Positions 21,532-31,221 of a stretch of 64,000 nucleotides of DNA are shown here, in pieces. This DNA comes from Siphonodentalium dalli (lineage: Eukaryota > Mollusca > Scaphopoda > Gadilida > Siphonodentaliidae), in assembly GCA_032622095.1 (NCBI GenBank), contig CP136064.1, positions 139,085,954 to 139,149,953 of the forward strand. Reading direction: 5' to 3'. The notes beneath the pieces are model-generated. The model did not search any database. It saw only the letters and a list, made by a program, of their open reading frames with translations, and was not told where the DNA came from. Positions within the stretch are counted from its first letter, which is position 1; each line of letters begins with the position of its first letter. Position numbers and translations under genes: made by a program.

Positions 21532-23069
21532 TCCATCTTGAATATACAAAATACATGGGTTGAAATGACAACGAAAACTGTAATACATTATTCGCCAAGC
21601 CCGAGTAACAATTAATCAAAACAGATTTGCCTGTCGCAATGTTTCGGCGTTGACCCTGACTTTTAGCGGACACGACGATTTTCGCTCACAGGGACGAATA
21701 CCGTTTTCTTTCTGTGTGCATTTCTATATCAACCCGTTCGCACTAGTCTGTGTGTAGATCTGTATACAGTTCTGTAGCAGTGTAAATGCACCCTAAGCAG
21801 CGTAACGCCTGTTTGTACTGATCCCCTATACATACTGCGCGTAATAAATCTCTATTCATTGATCGACGCCCATCTGGGTTACTCATTGCACTATGTAGCG
21901 TAACGCCTGTTTGAGCCACTTTGGAATAATTACATATATGAGGAAGCATATTAAGAATTATTATGAAGGGAAACTGTCTTTCGCTTGGCCCTTACTTGAC
22001 CTGGTGACCACATTTTAACCAATCTGAATTCCAATCAAACAAGAACATTCCATGCTAAATAAGCCAAATAATTCTTGCAAACACGTTTTAAGAATGACTA
22101 TGGAGAGATATGTCCCTTACTCTGCCCTTATTTGATTATGTGATCCCATTTTCACAAATCTGAATTTGTGTCACCCAAGGTCATTTCATACCAAATATAA
22201 GCAAAAGACATGTAAGCCATTTGGTTCTTGCAAAGACATATCATGAATTACCAAAGGAGCCTCAATATTAAATGTGAGCTATTAAAATAGACCTGGCGAT
22301 TCTTTCAAAGAAAACATTTCAAGGGTTACTATAGATGGAAAGTATGTCCCTGGCCTTTCCCCTAGTTGACCCTATCTGAACAAAAGATCATCAACTGTTG
22401 GAAATTTATCAAAACCTTACTGATAATACCAGTTTATATCAAAATTATGAGTACCAAACATGAATTCATAGCATAGGGTGCAGGAGTTTCAAATCTCCTA
22501 TCTCTGCCCCTATTTGAACCAAATGTAAATGCCAATCTATAAGATTCATTGATCTCTGATAATTGTTCCTTGAAATCATAAATACCACACATCATTATCA
22601 CAGATGAAAAGAAGTTAATAGCCTAGATAAACATAATATAACACTTGCCTAGAATACAGCACATGGGAATTAATATAATTTAAATTGAAATGAATGAAAC
22701 AAATAAATATTATATGTGATGTGTTTATCAACAGCTGTCAGCTAAGATAAGGTTGGGTTCGAGCTTGGATTCCTACCCGAGGGTTTTACATGTGTTATCA
22801 CATCGGGATATTATTTCTGAGTCAATATATGACGCCCATATAAAAAGCGTTTAATTTATTAGTTTTTACACGGGAATATGATAAGATCGGTTAATCCAAG
22901 GAAGTCTAGACGTATATTCTATACATGTGTTACTCTTATCTTGACATTTTGTAAACTGCCGCAAGGTAGACTGCTCTGGACATCACTAGTGAAGTTTCCA
23001 CTATCGAAGTTCAAGACAGGGGTGCCTCTATATGTGGGACCGGGGTGCGTGCATCCACCTGCTCATATA
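21532..23069. other. Spacer with dispersed 'gacctggtgacc' repeats
   Basis: From about 21960 to 22400, words such as 'gacctggtgaccacatttta', 'accaatctgaattccaatca' and 'attcttgcaaa' recur at about 110-190-bp steps and resemble 6600-6850. No gene is supportable; a 92-codon frame at 22878-23156 crosses a MITE end and has no domain. Confidence 0.45.
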
Positions 23070-23072
23070 TTA

Positions 23073-24068
23073 GGCCAAACTTTTTTATTTTACTGCTTTA
23101 CGGATCCGCCGACCCTGTTTTCTGTGGCCCGACAAGGAAATAAAAATCAAATATAATTTTTATTTTTATTTCACAGCCGACAGCTAGCTGTTTCTGCTTA
23201 TCAGTAACGAATTATCTAACCACATTTCACTGATTAAAGATGCATAGGACACACCAACTATGGATATCTCTGGCTTTAATTACTTTTAACTACATCCAAG
23301 GTGATAACTGAGAAGTCAGCTTGAGTTTATATGTGTCGGCCACCAAGATACCTGTATGCTTTCTATAAATCTTGACATCTCTTTAAAACTTTAAATGGCC
23401 TTTAGAATACATAATGTATTCCTCAGAATTTATGGTGATCTTTATGACTGAAGACCAATAACAGTCCACAAAGTTTCTTAGATAGGAATGACAAACTAAT
23501 GAGTATGTGGGTTTGCTCAAGTTACACATTCACTTTTTATCACTACATGTACCACTAATCTCACCATTCCCATGTGTGTATTAACCCTCTCTATACTAAA
23601 TACTCATTGACCAGACAAGTAGATTCCTTAGGAAATGTTCAGATAATAAGTTCAACAAGTTCTAAACTTATTATCTGAACATTTCCCACCAACTAATAGG
23701 AATCCTTCTACAAATATATTATCTGTCGGCTACTTATTTTTCCATGATATCCATCCAGATGAATAATGGACTTTTTCAATGTATACATTATAACTGAATG
23801 GGGGGGGTCCATTTATTTCTGGATTGTTTCAATATTATTCAATAATCTGAGCTGTTTCAAATAATAGTACTGGATTTGAATTTTGTGATATACATCCGAA
23901 AAGTGTTCTCTATAAATGACTGACAGAGAATTATAAAGACACAGTTACCACCTTAGCGAATGTCCAAAAAAAAAAAAATGATTCAAGCATTTTTATTTTT
24001 ATTTTTTTTTCGACCGACCCTACAAGGTTAAAACAATCCGTATAGCAGAAAAATAAAAAAGTTTGGCC
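23073..24068. mobile_element. PIF/Harbinger-type MITE
   Basis: The left end GGCCAAACTTTTTTATTTTA (23073 on) is mirrored by the right end, whose reverse complement reads GGCCAAACTTTTTTATTTTT from 24068. The similarity extends through 'ctgct-tacggat' and, with gaps, to a 'cgaccctg/agggtcgg' word, about 45-75 bp in all. TTA flanks both sides (23070-23072 and 24069-24071). GGCC-type ends with a 3-bp TTA/TAA duplication are characteristic of PIF/Harbinger elements. The interior carries no transposase frame, so it is non-autonomous. Confidence 0.75.
23631..23686. other. Perfect 22-bp stem-loop inside the Harbinger MITE
   Basis: GGAAATGTTCAGATAATAAG-TT (23631-23652) pairs perfectly with its reverse complement at 23665-23686 across the 12-nt loop caacaagttcta. 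Weaker pairing continues outside through 'agattcct' and 'aggaatcct'. Stem length resembles a microRNA precursor, but a MITE interior often forms such structures; there is no evidence of processing. Confidence 0.7.
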
Positions 24069-24071
24069 TTA

Positions 24072-24592
24072 TGGGTATCACAAAACTAAGTTTGATAAAA
24101 GATTCAAGATTATAGTGCAAGTTGTGTTCTCTATTTATTCTACACAATATTTTAACGATTATTATGGAGGGAAAGAGTTATGGTCCTGGCTTCGCACCTC
24201 TTTGAACTTAAGAATTGATAAGGAAGAAAATAGTTATGGCCCTGACTTTAAAACTATTTGACTTTGTGCACTCATTTGAACGAATTTGATTGTTAGTCAC
24301 CTGGGGAACATCCACACCTCAAGTTTAAAGAATTGTTAATGGATGGACGAACGAGGCATGATGACTATGCCGGTAGCTCCACCAGAGACTTACATGTAGT
24401 CTCAGGTCACAGTCAGGTGAGCTAATAAGGGCCGTAAGCCCGTAACTAAACTACTACATGTAGTTTGCAAATTGATCAGCATTTTATTAACATAAGACAC
24501 ACATATATTACTACCCGGTAAGCTATATGTAGAAGCCACATTACATAAAAATCAACTTTAGAGTGCTTACCGGTATTATAATTCCTCTTTCA
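24072..24592. other. Spacer without recognisable gene
   Basis: The sequence carries dispersed 'ttatggtcctggcttcgcac' and 'gacttcatttgaacgaattt'-like repeat words similar to those at 22 kb. Just before 24595 there is a pyrimidine tract and an acceptor-like 'cctctttcag'. Any intron ending there would extend upstream through this stretch. Confidence 0.35.
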
Positions 24593-24594
24593 GC

Positions 24595-24964
24595 TATTTT
24601 AGAATGGTTTGCTCCTGCAGACAAAGTGAAGGCAGTGATGTCCGACTCAACCAAAGAATTAATTGATGATCAGGCAGTAATGGATAATTGGTGCCTGGTC
24701 CCTTATGAATGTTCCCATCCACTGATCAATCTTGAAGAGTTCAGAATTTTTTTCACACAAACAGGATTCACTCTTGCTTGTGAAATTCAGGATTGTTTAA
24801 TGGAGGATGTGCCATGCTTTGACTGTGGGAATTATATGCAAACTGATGATAGCATAATATGGTGCCAGTCTTCTCTGAAGAGATATCATTCGGATTGTGT
24901 GGAAGTTATGCAGATAAGTGACAGTTGGCTATGCAGTGATTGTACCATTAGTACTAGCATTTGA
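24595..24964 (+). CDS. Probable terminal exon with a PHD-like zinc finger
   Basis: The open frame begins at a good splice acceptor (attcctctttcag, ending 24594) and runs 123 codons to TGA at 24962-24964; no in-frame ATG starts it, so an exon is likelier than a whole gene. The translation reads ILEWFAPADKVKAVMSDSTK..., then EEFRIFFTQTGFTLACEIQD, then a finger: CFDC, about 12 residues, WC, RYHSDC, and WLCSDC at the end. This is the PHD order C-x2-C...C-x2-[C]...H-x2-C...W-x-C-x2-C, but the fourth ligand is a serine (WCQSS where CxxC is expected). PHD fingers usually read histone tails, but the same module ends several transposon-encoded proteins. I do not recognise the upstream part. Upstream exons were not identified. 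Function is inferred only from the motif. Confidence 0.45.
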
Positions 24965-25261
24965 AGATATCAATGGCCTTCATGGTGGTTATTGCTGTTA
25001 AAATAGTCACATACATTAAAACTGCCATAATCAGAAAGAGTATTAAAATATAAACAGAATTTTTTCTTATAACAATCATAACTATCATGTAAAAATTAAG
25101 TTATTCTCGAGTTTGTATGCTTTTGTTATGTAAACAACAGCCAAAAATGTTACAGAACTGGGCTTTTGAAATTTGTTACCTAGTACATAACACAGCGTAC
25201 AAACTTGACAATAATATACTATTTACGCGATATTTATGATTGGTACTAGTATATTAAAGAA

Positions 25262-25438
25262 TAAAACATGTCTACATGTATATGTCAATATTCATTGTGT
25301 TTATGGAGGTTTTAACGGGTGTGACTATTTAAGCAGCATATGCACCATACAACATGTTTATATGTCAATATTCATTCAAGTTATGTAGGTTTTAACGGGT
25401 GTGACTATTTAAGCAGCATACGCACCATAAAACATGTC
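25262..25438. repeat. ~88-bp tandem duplication
   Basis: Two adjacent units share 'tatgtcaatattcatt', 'aggttttaacgggtgtgact', 'atttaagcagcata' and 'gcaccata-aaacatgt'. They are about 90% identical. A poly(C) run follows at about 25471-25484. 24965-25261 shows no gene. Confidence 0.85.
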
Positions 25439-25582
25439 TACTAGTCCAGGAGATATTGGTCGACCTCTGCACCCCCCCCCCCCCAAGGACTCAACGTCAC
25501 CCCACTAATTTTCTTCCTTAAGGTCTCCTATAATTTTTTTCACTTGTTAACAAGAAAAAAAAGTGGCCGCAGAGACTCCAGA

Positions 25583-26640
25583 CAAGATGGCGTCCATCAT
25601 GGCGGCCATTTTTTTTCAAATGCACCATGTCTCTTTGATCGCCGTTATAGTAAAGATGATAGCACATGCGGAATTGTTTTCCGCTCGATTCGTTATGCTA
25701 ATATACAACCCTTACAAATTAGCGAAAAATCCGACACCAGAATCCAATATGGCGGCAAAGATGGCTGCCGAAATGTGAAAATATGCTATTTTTCTGACAT
25801 GTTACCACCTTTCGTTTGTCTCTGTGGGAAATGTTGGCATATTTGCGTCATGTTATACATTTATCATATAGAGTAGTCATTTTCGGCCACATGGGGACCA
25901 TAATAAACATTCATTGCAGGATATTTTTGTCCGATATCACGTTTTCCCAAATGCCGGTATAATAGGTCAAAGCCGAATCTACATTAATAACGCGATGTAA
26001 TGTTTCGAATCAATGAATGTTATTGCTATTATAACAACACCCATGCATACATATGTGCAGGAGATACTCGAGCTAGGATTCCTCTTATATCTGAGTTGAG
26101 GAATATTTACCCAAATCCAAGATGGCGGCCAAAATGGCCACCAGAAATCGAAAATCGCCGATTTTAACATCAGTGAGCATTATTGTCATGAAAACTCCAC
26201 ACCTGCTTACTATTGTGAGTTGGGAACACTTAGGCGAAGAACTTTCCTTGTACCATATCCAAATAAAAGTACCCCAAATCCAAAATAGCGCCCACAATGG
26301 CGGACAGATTTTGAAAAATCACCGAAATTCCCTCATATTCACATCATTGGGCATTATTGTCGGGACAACTCCATCCAAGCGTACAGTTGAGTTGGAAATA
26401 CTGAGGTGAAGTAATTACCTTACATCTCATGCAAGAAATGGTTTTCCAAATCGAAGATGGCGGCCAAAATGGCGACCGAAATTTGAAAATACGCCTACAT
26501 TCCTTTACTTTCTTAGGATGGGCGTTATTGTTTCGCGATTTCTACCCACCATTACATGTTGATATGTATGAATTATTCATTAGGGTTTGGCAAGTGATAC
26601 TCACAGTCAATATGGCGGCCAAACTGGCGGCCCGAAATTG
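25583..26640. repeat. ~165-bp repeat array carrying paired ATGGCGGCC motifs
   Basis: Motif clusters occur near 25583, 25748, 26118, 26281, 26453 and 26608, spaced 155-185 bp or a double step. Most clusters are two ATGGCGGCC-like cores 10-16 bp apart, such as 'aagatggcggccaaaatggc', followed by 'gaaatttgaaaat'. The sequence between clusters is weakly repeated ('agcattattgtc...aactcca'). The cores match the published YY1 consensus (AANATGGCGGC). Small frames here are not supported as genes. Confidence 0.65.
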
Positions 26641-26659
26641 AAAAGAAGCCGATATTAGC

Positions 26660-27620
26660 ACACACTAATTTCAACTTTTTGTCATAATATCGATTTGTAT
26701 AGACGGAACGGTACATAATATAAGCCATATATTAGTTCCAATGTAAGTCGTAGCCTTTTGGAACGATGACAACCCACAATCGCGATGTGGCATTTCAAAA
26801 TCCATTCTCCACTAAGGGCTCATACTGGCCGTAACCGTATAGGTGCGCCGAATAGTCTTATTATGACTTCCAAGAATCATAACAACAGTAACTGAGCTTA
26901 TTCTGAATTTGCCACATTCAGCATTATCTAGACCCGTTTCCGTCTCTTCGTCAGATTAATCTATCTCACTCACAAAAACAGTTTACTACACTTCTTTGTA
27001 GAAGGGTGCCACTAATCGGAATGTTTCAAACAATATATATGCCGATGTTCAGCTCACGTGTTTGTTTCGAAAGCTTGGAATTCTTAACGAGCTTCATTCG
27101 TGGTATAGCTTATGGTATAATTCAGATGCTACATATGGGGTATAGGCGTCATCTTGTGCGATACACTAGAAAGGTATTCGGTCGATGCGTATACTAGCTT
27201 TCAGAAGGACCTATATATCTGCGTATTGTCATCTTTGTTGACCCAATGGGGATAACAACGTGTACACCTGGTGCTCTTCCCAAACAGCCACTTCCCAATA
27301 TACGGTTCATCAATTCGCATACTCATCTAATGCACTGACGTACCCGGACAACTTCTGAATATGGCTTCGAATGTTGAAAGCCCGACATTTGACGGATGCA
27401 TTTCTGCTAAGGCATAGAAGACCATAATGCATAATATACCCAAACTCCTTGAACATCATAAGAACAAGCTTGTTGGCGTCCAGCAATCGTCTCATCGAAC
27501 ATATCCAAGCAGATGATAACAGTACACACGGTGCTGTATCTTTCAAATGCCAGGTGCACGCGAATTACGTTAGCACGAGGACTGTGTAGCAATGAACATG
27601 GTTTGCTACATCGTATACCG
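26660..27620 (-). pseudogene. Diverged inverted paralogue fragment, minus-strand copy (unrecognised family)
   Basis: Read on the minus strand, this is homologous by eye (about 70%) to 38400-39240 on the plus strand. Shared landmarks: RYST near the start, then 'Y....L....S.K.R....I.KLS.Y...L.EY', a 'ggggataac...tgtacacctgg' stretch after the exon, then 'gtctagataat' and 'actattcggcgcacc'. The protein similarity moves between two frames (about 27407-27600, then 27310-27490), so this copy is frameshifted. The donor-like 'gtgagt' of the plus copy is 'gcgaat' here. I do not recognise the family. It looks like a decayed copy of a small exon-intron gene or of a repeat-borne coding piece. Confidence 0.5.
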
Positions 27621-27783
27621 TTGTTTGAGTGAACATGATTGTATGTCACTTTCTCGGCGATATTCTCATTCAAGTTTAATCAAAAGTCCACTGGCACGAT
27701 GCCCCGCGACTTTGTCTTTATAGTAACTATTGAAAAGATTTGAACATACATTCAAGAATTGTGGTCAACAAAGCAAGGACGCG

Positions 27784-28617
27784 GATCCCCACTATTGAAG
27801 ATCCCCCGAGTCCTGCCGACCCGATTCGGGTATCTTCGGGGGATCTTCAAATTCGGGGTTCTCGCTCGGTGAATGTTCTTTGCTGTTGTTTTTGTTATTG
27901 TTGTGATTTATTTTACTTTACAATAGCATGATCGACGGCGAATTAACAATTAATTAATTATTGAATTGATAATTAAATATAACAAATTATAAATCATATA
28001 AAATATGTAGAAATATAGTGTAATAATAATATTTTGTCTTCAATACATTTGTTAGATTTGACATTTTGTTGTTGTTGTTTTGTTTTGTTGTTTTGTTTAA
28101 TACTTAATATTGCTGGGTTTTAATTTGTATTATGTTATGTCAATCGTGAATTAATTCTTTTTAACAACATTCACACGATTTTATTTATAATAAATTAATA
28201 TAAACTTCACTGTCTTCAGCAAGTTTAGGTCACTATAGGTCGGCTGAAACCAAAATAAATCAAGACCAAATGTTGCGAAAAACGTAATAAAACAAAATTC
28301 ATTACAAATAATAAAACAGACTATGAAAAAAATTAGGCTTATACCAAGTACTTAATCATCTCATCTCCTGGTAACCGCACTATCAAATATCAACAGCTGA
28401 TACAGTGATTAAGTAGGTACGCCTTTCACATTTCAGTTCAGTCGTGGTGTTTGTCACCTCAACATGGTGAAATCTGGTCATGAAACTTGACATGTATGGA
28501 TTAGAGTTATACCCCGTAGTTCTGTTCGGAGCGCCGAGTAGAATACATCCAAATGTCAAATCGAATAATGTCGAACACCTTTCGGTATGACTCGGGGGAT
28601 CTTCAATAGTGGGGATC
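27784..28617. mobile_element. 834-bp element with perfect 29-bp terminal inverted repeats
   Basis: The left end 27784-27812 begins GATCCCCACTATTGAAGATC and ends CCCCCGAGTC; the right end 28589-28617 is its exact reverse complement. The left end also carries an internal hairpin: TTGAAGATCCCCCGA is repeated inverted as TCGGGGGATCTTCAA at 27834-27848. The interior is AT-rich, with GTTGTTGTTTTGTTTT runs and no transposase. No convincing target duplication is seen, so I leave the superfamily open. Perfect termini suggest recent activity or gene conversion between ends. Confidence 0.75.
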
Positions 28618-28689
28618 AGACAAATTGCGTCAAGAATGCTGATTTCACCAATTCCCATAATACACCGCGCGCTGGGTGGTTCCGGTTTA

Positions 28690-29121
28690 CGCTGTACATG
28701 CAGATTCGCATTTTGCACGATTATAAAGTCAAATTTGAACGAGAGAATTACCTATATCCCCTGATGATAATAGAGCAGTTCACAATAATTTAGCTTTCCG
28801 CACTAGAAACCACAAACTGCCAAAAGAACTCGGCGCTTGGACGAATAGGCCTACGGATTATTCGGACAGAATCTGCACTCTCTGTAATCTCGAAATCGGC
28901 GATGAATACCACATGGTACTGAATTGTAGGGAACTTAGCAAACTAAGAATAAAATATCTGAAACCCGACTTCTATCAGAGACCAAACACTTATAAATTAG
29001 CCGCTCTATTTAACTCCCGAAATCATATATATTGTATTTATGTATACAACTCTTCTGTAATGTCTATAATTGACGACCAGAATAAACTTAATTTAATTGA
29101 ATTGGATAGCCGGGACAACTC
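28690..29121 (+). pseudogene. 3' fragment of a second non-LTR retrotransposon ORF2
   Basis: The translation gives 'YKVKFERENYLYPL' in one frame, then after a frameshift near 28760 'DDNRAVHNNLAFRTRNHKLP', 'KELGAWTNRPTDYSDRICTL', then 'CNLEIGDEYHMVLNC'. The pattern 'FRxxNHxLxxExGxW...RxCxxCxxxxIGDEYHxxxxC' is the well-known C-terminal segment of APE-type ORF2 proteins. It differs from both the 9.3-kb/20.3-kb family and the 11-16-kb element. It starts just after the 834-bp TIR element and is broken by a MITE at 29110. Confidence 0.75.
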
Positions 29122-29429
29122 TGTTAGCCGGGACAACTTGGTCCATGTAACAGCATAGATGAAGGAAGGAGTTTTAGTCTATGCTAACAGCGAGTCATCC
29201 CGGCTAGACATGGAACGTTACACGATTCGTTGTGACTTTCATGACGTCAGCCAATAGAATGCTCGCGTCATGTGAGTGACGTCTAATGACCACCCACATT
29301 ACGCCGTGACTCGGTGATTGACAGCTAGTTTTGTGCACGTCAACCGAGTAGTCCCGGTTGACCGAGTTGTCTCGACTCATTTAGCCTAACAGCGCGACCG
29401 AGTTGTCCTGGCAGACCGAGTTGTCCCGG
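29110..29429. mobile_element. 320-bp MITE with ~34-bp inverted ends (CCGGGACAACTC...)
   Basis: The left end CCGGGACAACTCTGTTAGCC plus GGGACAACTTGGTC is mirrored at the right end, whose reverse complement reads CCGGGACAACTCGGTCTGCC plus AGGACAACTCGGTC (28 of 34 positions agree). Internally, 'accgagttgtcccgg' words recur in both orientations. It lies at the end of the retrotransposon fragment at 28690. A target duplication is not evident. 29430-29735 shows no gene. Confidence 0.65.
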
Positions 29430-29759
29430 TTCATGTAACAAACCCCTTAGGTTCATAAAATGTTCGGGGGCGATACATACCTTACCACGCACAAACGCTC
29501 TTTATTTTTTATTGTGAAGAAAATTATGGCCGGCATAAATTCCAAAAGGAGGCCCACATGGACGGATGTAGTCAATGTAATTTCAAACCAAATAATTATA
29601 GTTTAAATTAGTGTAATTTAATTTAGTATACCGGTAGGACGTCGACTATATCAAACCACATTTTTTCAACACATTCTAAAAACGGCAAGTACACCGCGAC
29701 CGAATGGCAAGTATACCGCGACCGGACGGCAAGTACCCCAGATAGCACACGTACGTTGG

Positions 29760-30240
29760 GCCAACGTTGGAATAATTACGTTGGCCCAACGTCGGCTTTT
29801 GTGGTTGGTACGACGATGGCCCGACGTCGACTTGCGTTGGAATAATTACGTTGGCGCAACGTCAGCTTTTGTGGTTGGTACGACGATGGCCCAACGTCGA
29901 CTTGCGTTGGATTAATTACGTTGGCCCAACGTCGGCTTTTGTGGTTGGTACAACGATGGCCCAACGTCGACTTGTTGGAATAATTACGTTGGCGCAACGT
30001 CGGATTTTGTGGTTGGTACAACGATGGCGCAACGTCGACATGCGTCAGATTTTGCACGTTTCAAACATGGCTACGTTGGCCCGACGTTGGACAACCAACG
30101 TTGGGGCAACGTTGGTTTTACCGCTGGTTTAACGTTGGCCCGACGTTGAAAACGTAACGCACTAGGCGATATGTGAGGTTAGTAGGTGCGTTAGATGTCG
30201 ACGTTGGACCAACGTTGGCCCAACGTTGGTCATAATGTGG
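29760..30240. repeat. Left subterminal array, ~69-bp units
   Basis: Four units start with 'gttggaataattacgttggc' near 29764, 29836, 29905 and 29972. Each contains 'ccaacgtcggcttttgtggt' and 'tggtacgacgatggcccaac'. They are followed by looser copies of CCAACGTTGGCCCAACGTTGG up to about 30230. Frames across it are artefacts of the repeat. Confidence 0.85.
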
Positions 30241-30686
30241 AGAAATCGGTCGATTACGTCGTAGCGTCATTATAACGTCATTCTTAACTGGTCGCGTGTT
30301 TCTTTTTCAAATAACGCTTTGGTTTATTGACTGAACTTGCATTTGTGTTCTGAGTGAGCTTCTCGGTTTAATGGATTATTATTTGGATAATGCACCACGG
30401 AACACCATCACCAGCTATAGGGACCCGAAGAAGTACCGGTAAGTACTTTAGTTGAGAATATCATGCCGAATAACTTGGAATTTCAACGATAAGCGTGCGT
30501 CGTCGGATTCATTTCCTCCACAACCAACTTAAAGTTTGAATTTGACGTTTAGCCCTTCAATTGTCAGAAACGAAAACAAATAAATTTATGTCAGTTTCGT
30601 GTGATGGCATCCGACTGTATGAGGAAGAAAATGTCATTCTAATTACTATCTATATTTCACGATCCATGTGTGATAATACATGGATT

Positions 30687-31221
30687 TAGGGACATGGCGG
30701 CAGGGGTGTTGCACGTGTGTCTCGCATCCCCACCCCACCACAACTTTGGTCAAAATTGTCAACAGTTGGATATTTCATACATGACACAACATTAATTGGA
30801 ACTTTCGCACGGTCACACCAACAATATTATAGGTTGAGATTGTTCTCGTAGTTTGATTTTCCAACAATTATTAATTGTTTATGGAACATCATTTGCACAT
30901 TGTCCTACTTTTGGTAAAACAAATTGACTGAAATGGCATCAGTTGGAAATTTTACGACCTTAGGGTGGGGGGGGGGGGGCTCAGGTTGGAAATGTCCAAC
31001 AATTGGAATTCTGGAGGCCAGTCTAGATGTTAGGAGTTTGCTATTTTCAGGTTCGGATCTCAAAATGTTCCCAGTGTATTCCGTTCCTCTTCTGGTTGTG
31101 GCAACAATACTACTGATCCATTTAGAATAATGCTAACATCCAGGCTGTGAGGGGTGCAGTTGAAAATTCCAAGGTGGATGCACCCCTCCCCAACGCTGAA
31201 ATCTATCTAGCCACGTCCCTG
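30687..31221. mobile_element. hAT-type MITE nested in the 7.3-kb element
   Basis: The left end reads TAGGGACATGGC and the right end GCCACGTCCCTG (ending 31221), the same ends as the MITE at 2459. It is flanked by catggatt (30679-30686) and catggatt (31223-31230, one base offset), an 8-bp duplication. The interior shares 'ttgtcaacagttgga', a poly(G) run (about 30967-30979) and 'gttggaaatgtccaacaatt' words with the family. No transposase. Confidence 0.75.

Noticed and set aside
22758-22775. ggttcgag-like word resembling a tRNA B box
   Set aside because: No cloverleaf could be formed around it and no A box at the right distance.
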